Shown here: positions 38,172 through 49,056 of the stretch, in pieces | How the letters are laid out: every line of letters starts with the position of its first letter | How positions within the stretch are numbered: position 1 is the stretch's first letter | DNA from: Physcomitrium patens | Lineage: Eukaryota; Streptophyta; Bryopsida; Funariales; Funariaceae | Assembly: GCF_000002425.4 (NCBI RefSeq) | Contig: NC_037269.1 | Coordinates: 14,543,309-14,607,308, forward strand | DNA length: 64,000 bases | Direction of reading: 5' to 3' | The notes under the pieces: model-generated | Told to the model about the DNA's origin: nothing | What the model saw: only the letters and a program-made list of their open reading frames with translations | Database searches by the model: none | Made by a program: the position numbers and the translations under genes

Positions 38172-41100
38172 AATATTCCTTACCTTATTTTATAATAAAA
38201 GTTTATTTAATATCAAAGAATTATAAAATCTTTATTTTATTTGATTTAAGAGCCTTAGTTTATTTTATAAATAAATATTTTGTCAAAAAATAAGAAATAT
38301 TCTTAATCAAGAAAATCAAATTTTTACATATAGAAGTCATAGATGGTCATTTGTTTTTCTTTTGAGACACTATCCATGAAATAAATTTTTTAGAGGTAAC
38401 AAATAAAGTATCACTGACATACATAATTATTTCAATAATTATTTATAAGATTAAGTAGAAGTAAATAAAAGTAAATTAGTTCAATAATATCTTATGAAAA
38501 AGCTTCCTAAAAGTTTCATAGATTTAACTTTGACTTTATTTATATTCGTAGGTTAGAAACTTATTCAACAAGTTAGCCACATATTGCACATATTCATAGC
38601 TTTAGGAATAAGCTAATCATGTAGCATACATATAACAAACTTGCCTTGTAAGTTAAGACATATGTCTCACAATTTAAATATGTATTACATGTCTTATTGA
38701 ACATTGCTATGTAGCTTTTAATTAGATAGTATATTTGGAGGCAAGAGTGAAGCCTTCTTTGTTCTTATCAATGCCTTTCTACTCTTTAGTCTTGTTTCAA
38801 GACTTTTTAAGTTTCTTATCTTTGACAATAGCTATTTTAATTTAATATTATACCATCTTTGAGTGATTTCTTAGCCTTTTTGAATGACGCAAGAGTGTAT
38901 TGATCTTTTAGTTGTTTGAAATTCATGTCTTTGACATAAAGTTTATAATAGCTTAATAACATTTAATATCATTAGATCTTCTTTCAATCTAGTTATTTTA
39001 AGATTATCATGGTTAAAAAAATATAACCTTCAAATAGACTAGATTTCTTGTAACCTTGATTTTTTTTGTAATTTAGTCTAAGATTTTGCTAGTCAAGTAA
39101 AAATCCATAATTATAATATAACCAAATCTTTATTGATAAGACCAAGAACTTTCATATATGCTACAAAAGAAGAGTCAATTTTTTCTATATATGCTACACT
39201 TATTTTCAATAGAAAAAATATTTTAAGATATTTTTTTTAATAAATTTTTTTATTAAGATATTTTATAAAAAAATATATTATTAAAATATTTTTTTAGAAA
39301 AAAAATATTGTTATTCTTCTAAAACATCATTCCTATGACTATTCAATAAATCTTCAATAAAGAGCTCAACTATTATTTGAACCAATTTAAAGCTTATCAC
39401 ATAACAAGTTGGTTGTACTCAAGGAATAAATTGACAAGAACTTGGCTAAGAACTTTTAAATCTCTAGAAAGAGCTCTTATCTTATTTGTAAAAAATAAAG
39501 ATGGATTTCTACTAAGATTAAAAAAAAAAAATTACACCAATCTTGTATTTTTTTGAATTTTTCAAGGCATTCTTTATAGAAATAGATGCATTAGATTTTG
39601 TTATGAATTTGGTGTTGTTACATATAGAAGTAGATGATAAATTCCATCCAATAGCTTTTTACTCCAAGAAATTTTCAATAGCTAAGATCAACTATAAAAT
39701 CTAGAAGAAAGAACTTTTTGTAACTAAGGATTCATTTTAAGAATAATATCATTATCTAGAAGGCACTTTAAGTCTAGTCATTGTATATATGAATCACAAG
39801 AACTTCAAATATTTCATATCAAAATTTATTTTAAATTGTTTCCAAATTAATTGGAATATGTCTTTATGAAGATTTAATTTCAAAATTACTTATTGATTTG
39901 GAAAATAATAAGATTTGTCAAATATCCTTTATAGATATTTTTATCTTCTATCTAAAAAAAGAAATATAACTTTTGATCAATAAAAAATGATTCTCTTGAA
40001 GTTGGAGCATTTTTAACTTTGAATAATAAAATCAACATTGACTATTGATTCAACTTTTTTCAAGCAAATTCAATAAAGTATGTCCTCTGATTTTCTTGTT
40101 CATGACATTAAAAATAATTCTTCTAAATCTCATGATACTTATAAGTTTTATTTTAAGAATAATTTATTCTATTTCAAGGGATGATTATATATTTAAGATA
40201 GTGAAACATGATTATATGTTCTTTAAGCTTCTCATGATTTTTTGGTAGTCAGACATTTTGGATATAAGAAGACTTTAGAGTTAATATTTACAAATTTTTA
40301 GTGGTTTTAAATATAGAGGGTAATCAAAGCCTTTGTACAATTATATGACATTTGTTTAAGATCAAAAACTCTTCATCATTAACCTTATGGACTTTTTTAG
40401 TGATTACCTAATCCAAAACAACCATGGTTCTTTGTTTTTATGGATTTTATCATGAATCTTTTAGTCTTCGGTTCTTATGATAGTAGATTATTTTACCAAG
40501 ATGACACATATTTTATTATGTAAAAAATCTATCAAATGTAAAAAAAATAACAAAGTTTTTTTTTACAATATCTATTACTATCATGAATTGTACAAAGATA
40601 TTATATTTGATAGAGACATTCAATGTGTATTAGGATTTTAGAGAATTCTTTTTAAGATTTTAAAGATAGATATAAATCTACCTTAACTTTTCATCCTTAA
40701 ATCAATGGACAAATGGAGTATGTAAACTAAGTTTTGGAGCAATATTTGAGGTGTGCCATCAACTATTAATAAGATGATTGGTTAATTCTTTTTATCATTG
40801 AGAGAGTTTTTTTATAATAACATAATATATTTTTTTACATAAAAATATCTTTATTTTCTAATTTTAATTATCATCCATAATTTAATATTTCTGACTTTTC
40901 AAAAGATAATAATCTTATAACACAAGATTTGATAAATTGTTTATGTAAGCTACATATAATAATGAAGACACATTTAAAAGAAGCTCAAGAATGACAAAAA
41001 TCAACACTGATGCATATTATAATGAACAACCTCAATTCCATATTAGTGACAAGGTATGATTAATTTATTGTAATATCAAGACTAATCATCTTTGTGACAT

Positions 41101-42012
41101 GTTAAATTATTGTAGGCTTAGATCATTTTTTATATATAAATATAATCAATCCTATTACTTATCAATTATGTTTTATATTTTATATATCTTTTTTTTAAAT
41201 CCTATAAGATAGTAAACATTTCAAAAAGAAGATAAATACCACATCATCATGTAGAAGTGGACAATAATTAAGAGTGTGAGGTTAAAGAATTCTTGAACTT
41301 AAGGTAGCACCAAAATAGGTTGAAATATCTTGTTCATTATTATAGATATGATATTAATGAACATATATGAGAGCTTGCCAAGAATCATATAAATAGAGCA
41401 AAGAAGGTTGATACTCTTCATTGATGACATCTATCAAAATTAAGATGAAGAATAAAAAATCTTTGCTATAAAAAAATAAGATTTAATAAAGATTACATTT
41501 TACTTTATATTCTTATTTGTAATTTTTATATATTTATAGTGCTAAGAAGATGGAGAATCAATAACCAACAGATTCAACTCAAGAGCTATTCTTTGTTGAC
41601 TTATTAGAATAGACATTGTAATTGTTGCAAACTTCAAATTGATGTAATAGAGATGAAGAACTTCTAGAAAACATGTTCTTTTTTAAATAGATGGCAAGAT
41701 ATAATGAATTTGATATCATGACTTTAGAAGAGACTTCTAATGTTTGGTGATTTTATTGGAGGCAGGAACAATTCTTGATGATATTTCAAATGTTTTATTT
41801 GAAGAGAGTTACAAAAGCCACAATAATGATCAAATAACAAGGTAGTCTTTTAGCCCTATTATGTGATACTATGAATTGTTGAGAGGACATATCAACTACC
41901 TTCAAAAGGAATAAAGTTCAAAGTAAGTGGCAAATACTATTTGTCGCATCTTGAATTTTTTTAACATATAATGATTATTCCTTGTAAAATTCATCTCTAA
42001 AAGGAGAGATAA
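37197..42012 (+). mobile_element. Old, decayed Ty3/gypsy chromovirus internal region
   Basis: Stops and frameshifts break every frame, but landmarks align in order with element B. These are the decayed zinc-knuckle area (about 37940-38010), protease (38320-38400 and 38942-39060 around a solo LTR), an RT entry segment (about 39440-39530), RNase H (about 39560-39960), integrase (about 40240-40990), the chromodomain area (about 41220-41440) and the 3' open-frame region (41540-41960). Most of the RT core is missing: the sequence jumps from the first RT segment to RNase H. The strong AT bias suggests long decay. Confidence 0.8.
38409..38936 (+). repeat. Solo chromovirus LTR inside the protease region
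   Basis: 528 bp, starting TATCACTGACATAC and ending CTTTGACA, with TAAAG on both sides (38404-38408 and 38937-38941). Removing it and one TAAAG restores alignment with the protease region of elements A and B. Confidence 0.9.
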
Positions 42013-42512
42013 TATCACAAATATATATATTTGTCTAGATAAGAAGTATTAAGTAGAAGTTAAATGTAGATAAATTTGATATTATCTTAGTTGTTATTTT
42101 GACTTTATACTTGTTTATAGTTGATTGATTAGTTAGAAACTTAGCCAACAAGTTAGCCATGTATTGCATGTATAGATAGCTTATGGTACAAGCTAACAAT
42201 GTGGCATACATGTAAGAAACTTATCTTGTAAGTTAAGACACATGTCTTATAAATTTGCCATGTAATAATATATTATTGAACGTCGCTATATAGTTCCTAG
42301 TTAGATAGTATATGTAGAAGTAAAGGTAAAATCTTCTTCACTCTTGTTAATACCTTTTTAGTACTTAATTTTGTATCAAGATTTTTTAGTCTTGTCTTTA
42401 GAAATAGCTATTTTAATTCAATATTATACTATATTTGAATGATTATCCAAGCTTTTTGAGTGATATAAGAGTATATTAATCTTTTAATTCTCTAAGTTTC
42501 TTGTCATTGAAA
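42013..42512 (+). repeat. 3' LTR of the old plus-strand chromovirus
   Basis: It follows the 3' internal end directly, starting TATCACAAATATA and ending TTGAAA. About 500 bp and decayed. Confidence 0.75.
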
Positions 42513-42519
42513 AGTATCA

Positions 42520-42780
42520 ATTTTTTTTGGCATATTTTTAAGATCCTTCGATAGTTCTTATGTGCATTTATTAATATCATATCTAAAATAATGTATAAGA
42601 TATTTCAACCTTTTTAGCATTGCCTTAAATCCAAGACTTCTTCTATCTCAAATTCTTTATTATTGTTGACTTTTGTAATAAGATGTAGCATTTGTTATCT
42701 TTTTGATATATCCGTTGACTTGTATATTTTATAAAGAGACACATACAATATATGATGGATATTTATATACTTTAATATTT
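42520..42780 (-). mobile_element. Minus-strand chromovirus fragment (chromodomain region)
   Basis: It matches, in the same direction, the segment at about 49660-49920 of the old minus-strand element, which encodes the pol C-terminus and chromodomain. It is too decayed to translate. Confidence 0.5.
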
Positions 42781-43072
42781 TATTGTAACATGACTATTGA
42801 TTGAAAGAAAAAAATATATATTATATTGTAAAATATTTTAATTTTAAAATATAATAGAAAAATATTGATAAAAAATAAAAAGACAATAAAAAAATAGTAT
42901 TAATATTACTTTTTTATATGCATTTGACATCTAATTACTTTGTAGGACCATAGAAAAGATAAAATAAAGTAAATTAATCAAAATAGCCTTATAAGCATCA
43001 TTAATTAAAAGTAAATATTAGCTTTTAGTAAAAAATTATCTAAAAAAATTAGATATTAATACTTAAAAAAGA

Positions 43073-43267
43073 TCAATTATGAGATTGTATTGAAATCATA
43101 TTCAAAAGTACATTACTTATTAAAGAGGCCTCATTTACAAGTGTTACATTGATGTCCTTTGTAATGAAGGATTTGTGGCATTTTTGACATAGAAGTTGAT
43201 TATTCAAGTAAGTGTGAAAATATTCATATTGCACTTGACATTTATGATATGACATCCAAAAGGTTGG
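43073..43267 (-). pseudogene. Fragment of a plant DnaJ-family protein (C-terminal zinc-ribbon-like domain)
   Basis: Read leftward from 43267, the frame gives PTFW, then a segment containing QYEYFHTYLNNQLLCQKCHK, and stops at 43073-43075. This matches the conserved TFWT-x-CPxC-xxQYEY...LxCPxCHxxF domain found after the J domain in many plant DnaJ proteins. The first cysteine of the CxxC pair has become Tyr (SYHKC), and an in-frame TGA lies just upstream of PTFW. No J domain or flanking exon is visible. It lies between chromovirus fragments, so it is a captured or stranded host-gene piece. Identification is by eye. Confidence 0.6.
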
Positions 43268-43313
43268 ATCTCATAATACTACAAAGAATGGACTTCCTAA
43301 AAAATAGACATCT

Positions 43314-43679
43314 TATCAAGGATAAAAACTCAAAGAAAATAAATATACAAGTAAGATTTTTTTAAAAAAGTATAACAAAATAGAAATAAGGAAGTATGTA
43401 TATTAAAAAGAAATTAGAATGGCTATTGCCAAAAGACAAGAAAATTAGAGACTTCTTGAAGTTAGTCTAAAAACAAGAAAAAAATTGATAAGAATAAAAA
43501 AGGCTTCACTCTTGCCTCTATATATACTATTTACCTTGAAGCTACATGGAGATGTTCTATAGGACCTCCAAAACATATTGACTTTACACAATACATATCT
43601 TAACTTACAAGGCAAGTTTTCTATATAGACACGACATAATTAGCTTGTTCCATAAGCTGCCAACATGTATAGGACATGG
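43314..43679 (-). repeat. Old minus-strand chromovirus 3' LTR, first part (split by element A)
   Basis: Reverse-complement family LTR starting TATCAAGG. It is interrupted at CATGG (43675-43679) by element A and continues at 48875. Both parts together make about 548 bp. Confidence 0.85.
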
Positions 43680-44237
43680 TGTTACGAACATATGCATCTA
43701 AGTAAATAATTATATTTATAAACAGATAGAAGTAAGTTAAAGTAGATAAAAGTAAGTTAATTCTATAATATTTTCTATAGAAGCTTCGTAGAAGCTTTAT
43801 AGATACTGTTTTGACTTTATAGGTGTCTTTAATTGACTTTTTGGATTAGAAACATAGTCAATAAGTTGGCCATGTGCCACACATGTTGTTAGCTTGAAGA
43901 CCAAGCTAACTATGTAGCCCATATGTAAAAAAACTTGCCTTGTAAGTCAAGGCATGTGTGTTACAAAGTCAACACATATTAGAGGTCCTATAGAACATCG
44001 TCACATAGTCCCTAGTTAGATAGTATATATAGAGACAAGAGTGAAGCCTTCTTCACTCTTGTCAACTCCTTTTTTGCTTCTTATATAGTTTCAAGGGTCT
44101 CTAGTTTTCTTATCTTTTGGCAATAGCCATTCCAGTTTCTTTCTTAATATACATATTGTATTTTTTCTATTTTGTCATCTTTCTTTGAGAAAAGTGTCAC
44201 TTGTTTATTTTTATTTATAAAATTCTTGTCGTTGACA
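43680..44237 (+). repeat. Element A 5' LTR
   Basis: 558 bp, matching 48312-48869. It contains palindromes GAAGCTTC (43780-43787) and GAAGCTTT (43791-43798) and a TATATATAG motif at 44024-44032. Confidence 0.92.
44024..44032 (+). promoter_or_regulatory. TATA box of the element A LTR promoter
   Basis: TATATATAG in the context gttagatag...agacaag, kept at the equivalent place in every LTR of the family in this window (for example 53072-53079). It is the only good TATA motif in the LTR and likely sets transcription start in the following tens of bases. Confidence 0.6.
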
Positions 44238-44260
44238 GAATGAGAAGAGTACACGTATAA

Positions 44261-44269
44261 TATCAGAGC
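44261..44269 (+). other. Element A primer-binding site core
   Basis: TATCAGAGC is the core of TGGTATCAGAGC, the complement of plant initiator tRNA-Met. It begins 23 nt past the LTR end, and the TGG that should precede it is TAA here. Element B has the same core at the same distance. Confidence 0.55.
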
Positions 44270-44449
44270 TTTGTTGAATCTTGATTAAGAGTGGATTATC
44301 CCTTTTTCTTGATAATATATAAGCGTATTAGAAGTTGGAGATTACTCTCTTCTAAACTCATCTTTTATTTAGAATTTTATTTGTTTTCAAGTCCTCTCTT
44401 CTATTTGTCTTAAGTGAAATTAGACATCTTTTTTTTCTAAGTATTATCA

Positions 44450-45410
44450 AGGCAAAACTTTCTAAAATGAAGAGTACAATGGTACAAATGCAAGAGCAAT
44501 TGAGAGAGTTAATGCTTGCAATGTATCAACTCAATTTACCATGACAAAGATCAACAAGATTAGTAGGAAGTGAAGATATAAAAATTATTGGAGCTGCTTC
44601 AACATCTTCACCAAATCATGTCCCTTCTCTTATGGTAGAATGTCCTTCTAGTATAAGAGAACTTAGAATTGTCCTACACAAGAAGTTTGATGGCACCAAA
44701 TCAAAGTTTAGAGGATTTATCAATCAAGTACAAATAATGATTGAACTTCAACCCCAAAGTTATCCAACTCCAAGATCGCAAGTTAGATTCATTAGTACGC
44801 TTCTTTCAGATTCAGCATTATCATAGCTTTCACCTTTCTTCAATGATAAGATCTAATATTGGATAATCTAGAGGCTTTTTTTGTAGAATTTTGATCCATG
44901 TATAGAAAACATGATGCAATTCATGTTACAACCAAAATGATCTGAAATTTGCAACAAGGCAATCGATTAGTAATGTTGTACACTTCATAGTTTTGTTAAC
45001 TTGTAACTGATATCAAGTGGGATAATACTGCACTTGTTGGATATCCAATTTGTCTATGGATTACAATGAGATAAAAAAATTAATGTTCAATTTACATGAT
45101 CCTCAAACATTGAGTCAAATAATTGACTTTGCTGTGAAGTGTGAAAATTATCTTTTTGAATTTTGATCCGAGAACCGTACAAGTAGACCTCAACATTACT
45201 ATAATTCAATGGCAACACCAATATCTCTTCAACACATACATTCAAAAGTAGAGGATATGTAAATTGATACGGTACGTTTCAAACCTCTTATTCAGTAAGA
45301 AAAGAGTCGTCGTCATCATGAAGGATTGTGCTTATATTTTGGAGAACCTAAGTACACTGCTCAACATTACTCAAAAAAGTGACACAACCATAAAATGAGG
45401 AGTACGGCAA
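44450..45410 (+). pseudogene. Element A gag remnant
   Basis: It aligns with the element B gag at 53501-54424 but has several stops (for example within and after the 64-codon piece at 44632-44826). The start ATG is lost, and the zinc knuckle near 45330-45380 is altered. Confidence 0.7.
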
Positions 45411-45576
45411 TCAAAGAAGATAGCATGTCAAAAAACGAATTTGTCCAGCTACAATAGGGACCGCGCGGCTAGAACCTTGTACAACACCCAATGAAGGTCC
45501 TATTCTCTCTTCAGAACCCTCTCTATGTTTTACAATAAATGTTATTCTAGGATCTAAATATCACAAAGCCTCTGCC

Positions 45577-46953
45577 TTGCTAGATTCAGGAGCCTCTACA
45601 TGTTTCTTACATGAAGAATTTGCTAAAAGACATAGCATACTTTTAATAAAGAAAACTAAACATGTTCATGTAGAAGTCATAGATGGTCGTCCATTATCTT
45701 TAAGAGATGTTATCCATGAAACACTTCCTATAAAAGTAGCAACTAATGGTCATAGTAGCTTTGTAATATTTAATATCATTAGATCTCCCTCTAATCTATT
45801 TATTTTAGGTTTATCATGGCTAAAAAAATATAACCCTAAAATAGATTGGACTTCTTGTAGTCTTAACTTTTTTAAAAGTATAACTAAGAACGTAGTTAAT
45901 CAAGTAGAAAGTCATAAGTTTAGTACAATTAAACTTATATTTGTAGGTGTAAGAGCTTTCTTGCATACTGTAAAAGAAGAACTATCTTGTGTTATTTATG
46001 CCACATCTATTTCTACTAGTGAAAAGACTTCAAGTAGCATTCCAAGCCAATATCAAGATTTTCAAGATGTATTTGAGAAGAAAAATATGGATACTCTTTC
46101 GGAACATCATTCCTATGACTGCTCAATTGACCTTCAAGAAGGAGCACAACTGTCATTTGGACCAATTTATAATTTATTACAAATTGAGTTGGTTGAACTC
46201 AAGGAGTATATTGAGAAGGATCTAGCGAAGAACTTCATATGCCATTCCAAATCTCCAGCAAGAGCTCCAATTCTATTTGTGAAGAAAAAAAATGGATCAT
46301 TGCGAATGTATGTCGATTATCAAAGACTCAATAAAATCACCATCAAGAATTGGTACCCACTACTTTTGCTAACTATATTCTTTGATCAGTTAAATGAAGC
46401 TAAGATCTATACAAAAATAGATCTACAAGGAACATACAATCTAGTACACATCAAAGAAAGAGATGAATAAAAGTCTGTATTTTGAACAAAGTGTAGATAT
46501 TTCAAATACAACGTCATGCCTTTTGGACTTACAAATACACCAACTGCATTCCAACATCTGATGAATGATGTCTTTCGGGAGTTTTTAGATGATTTTGTTG
46601 TTTGTTACCTAGATGACATCTTAATCTATTTTAAGTACTTAGAAGAACATGGACTTCATCTTTGTCATGTATTACCAAAATTAAGAAATGTGGGACTTTA
46701 TGCCAAGATAGAAAAGTATGTATTTCACACTACTCAAGTTGACTTCTTAGGATATATCATTTCAAATGATGGACTTATGATTGATCCTAAGAAAGTTCAA
46801 ACTATTATGGATTGGAAGATCTCAAAAATGGTAAGAGATGTCAAATGCTTTTTGAGATTCGCCAACTACTATTGGATCTTCATCAAAGACTTCTCTCAAG
46901 TTGTAGCTCTACTTATACGTTTGACTTGTAAAGACAAACTTCAATGGAATTAA
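45577..46953 (+). pseudogene. Element A protease and reverse transcriptase
   Basis: The frame opens with the aspartic protease motif LLDSGAS, so the DSG active site is intact here. It then runs into RT (LREYI-type entry, FVKKKNGS, YVDYQRLNKIT, KIDLQGTYNLV) up to TAA at 46468-46470, where element B has a Trp codon. The second piece (46516-46953) carries MPFGLTN, the catalytic CYLDDILIY and the RT connection (VDFLGYIIS). The Phe of the usual RFANYYR area is kept. It is defective because of the stop and the missing RNase H. Confidence 0.85.
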
Positions 46954-47139
46954 GAAGCGGAAGTAGCATTTGGTTTGTCAGATGCACTCTCTAGACAATC
47001 TTACCTTGCACCAAAGGGAAAAGATGCTACTTTCGATCAACAACGGAAAATTCTCTTGAAGCTAGAGTATCTTCATTTTCAAGCAATGAAATCAATACTA
47101 ACTGTTGATTCAACTTTCATTAAGCAAGTTTAGTCAAGT

Positions 47140-47732
47140 ATGTCTTCTGATCCTCTTATTCATGATATTAAGGAAAATACTTTAAAGTCTCATGATACTC
47201 CTAAGTTTGAATTCAAGAACAATCTATTATATTTTGAAGAACACTTATATGTTCCAGAAGGTGAAGCTCGATTATGTGTTCTTCAAGCTCGTTATAACTT
47301 TCCAACAATAGGACATTTTGGATATAATAAAACTTTGGAACTAATATCGAAGGATTTTTGGTGGCCCCAAATGTGGAAGGTAGTCAAAGTTTTTATACAA
47401 TCTTGTGATGTTTGCTCAAATCAAAAATTCCTTGTCATCAATCTTATGGACTTCTTCAGCCATTACCCATTCCAAAACAACCATGGTCTTCTATTTCTAT
47501 AGATTTCATCACGGATCTTCTAATCTCAGGTTCTTCTGACTCTATATTCGTGATAGTAGATCGTTTTATCAAGATGGCACATTTTGTACCATGTACAAAA
47601 TCCATCACAGGTGAAGAAACAAATAAGCTCTTTCTTGTCCATTGGTGTGAATATGATACTAGTGAACGCACATGGGAGCCAATAAAGAATCTTACAAATG
47701 TAGTGAAGGCAATGGAGGCTTTTCATCGATGA
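47140..47732 (+). pseudogene. Element A integrase N-terminus fused by deletion to the chromodomain end
   Basis: It contains the integrase zinc region (FGYNKTLELI, CDVCS) and the start of the catalytic core in an adjacent frame (SISIDFITDL). At about 47636 the sequence jumps to the chromodomain tail (WCEYDTSERTWEPIKNL). The integrase core aspartate/glutamate block present in element B (59700-59840) is absent. CTTGTC at the junction matches both sides in element B. Confidence 0.8.
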
Positions 47733-47803
47733 CATCCATCAAAATCAAGATGAAATCCTTCCTTATAAAAGAAACAAGATCTAGGTAAGATAACATTTTA
47801 CTT

Positions 47804-48311
47804 TCAATCCTTATTTGTAGCTTCTTTATAGTTGTGACGTTGAGGAGATGGAAAACTAACAAAAAGCGGATTCGACTTAAGAGTCTTTGTTTGTTGACCT
47901 ATCACACAAGACATTAAGATTGTTACAACCTTCAAGACGATGCAATTGAAATGAAGATCTTCAAGAACGACATGTTCTTTCTTGAATACATGGCGAGAGA
48001 CAATGTGTTTGGTATCACGACCTTGAAAGGGACTTCCAATGTTTGGTGATTTTACTAGAGGTAGGAACAATTCCTGACGGTATTTCAAATGTTTTATTCA
48101 AAGGAAGTTACGAAAGCCTCAACAACGATCAAATAACTAGGTGGTCTTCTCGTCCTTGTATAAGACACTATTGATGGTTGAGAGGCCCTATCAATCATCT
48201 TTGAAGAAAAAAAAGAGTAAAATATGTGGTGAATTCATTTCCTCGCATCATAGATTTCTTCAACATGTAATGACCGCTTCTCATAGAACTTGTCTCTAGA
48301 AGGTAGGATAA
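47804..48311. other. Element A 3' internal region with extra reading frames
   Basis: Between the chromodomain end and the 3' LTR. The minus strand has an uninterrupted 94-codon frame (48088-47804) aligned with the one in element B. The plus strand has a decayed frame whose last part (about 48030-48270) matches element B 60858-61106. The purine tract before the LTR is at about 48298-48309. Confidence 0.6.
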
Positions 48312-48869
48312 TGTAATGGACATACACATGTAAGCCAATAATTATATTTATAAATAGGTAGAAGTAAGTAAAAATAGATTAAAGTAAATTAATTCTATAA
48401 TATTTGATATGAAAGCTTCCTAGAAGCTTTATAGACACTGCTTTGACTTTATAAGTGTCTTTAATTGACTTTTTAGATTAGAAACGTGGTCAATAAGTTG
48501 GCCATGTGCCACACATGTTGTTAGTTTGAAGACCAAGCTAACTATGTGGCCTACACGTAGAAAAACTTGCCTTGTAAGTCAAAGCATGTGTCCTACAAAG
48601 TCAATACATATTAGAGGTCCTATAGAACATTTCCACATAGCCCCTAGTTAGATAGTATATATAGAGACAAGTGTGAAGCCTTCTTCACTCTTGTCAACTC
48701 CTTTCTTGCTTCTAATCTAGTTTCAAGGGTCTCTAGTTTTCTTGTCTTTTGACAATAGCCATTTCAGTTTCTTTCTTAATATACATATTGTGTTTTTTTT
48801 ATTTTTTCATCTTTCTTTGAAAAAAATCTCACTTGTTTATTTATTTTTGTCAAGTTCTTGTCCTTGACA
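48312..48869 (+). repeat. Element A 3' LTR
   Basis: 558 bp, starting TGTAATGGACA and ending TCCTTGACA, followed by the CATGG duplication. Confidence 0.92.
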
Positions 48870-48874
48870 CATGG

Positions 48875-49056
48875 TTAATTTGTTGACCAAGTTTTTAACC
48901 TATTAATCAACTACAAATACATATAAAGTCAAAGCAACATATATGAAGCTTCTCAAAAGATTTCTTAGAAGTTATTATAAAATTAATCTATTTTTATTTA
49001 CCTCTATTTATTCATATTATTTAGATAACAATTACAATAAATATATGTTCATGACA
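48875..49056 (-). repeat. Old minus-strand chromovirus LTR, second part
   Basis: It continues the LTR interrupted at 43679, from the 'ttgttgacc' segment to its end at TGTTCATGACA. A purine tract seen in reverse (tctcctttttt) follows, as expected for the polypurine tract of a minus-strand element. Confidence 0.85.

Larger units (their letters stand above)
43680..48869 (+). mobile_element. Element A: chromovirus with paired 558-bp LTRs, defective
   Basis: Both LTRs are exactly 558 bp (43680-44237 and 48312-48869), TGTTACGAACA...GTTGACA and TGTAATGGACA...CCTTGACA. A perfect 5-bp duplication, CATGG, flanks the element (43675-43679 and 48870-48874). Internal order is tRNA-iMet-like PBS, decayed gag, protease-RT, a deletion across RNase H, integrase N-terminus, a deletion across the integrase core, a chromodomain end and the 3' open-frame region. 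The two LTRs differ at many scattered positions, more than those of element B, so A looks the older of the two. It cannot be autonomous. Confidence 0.93.
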
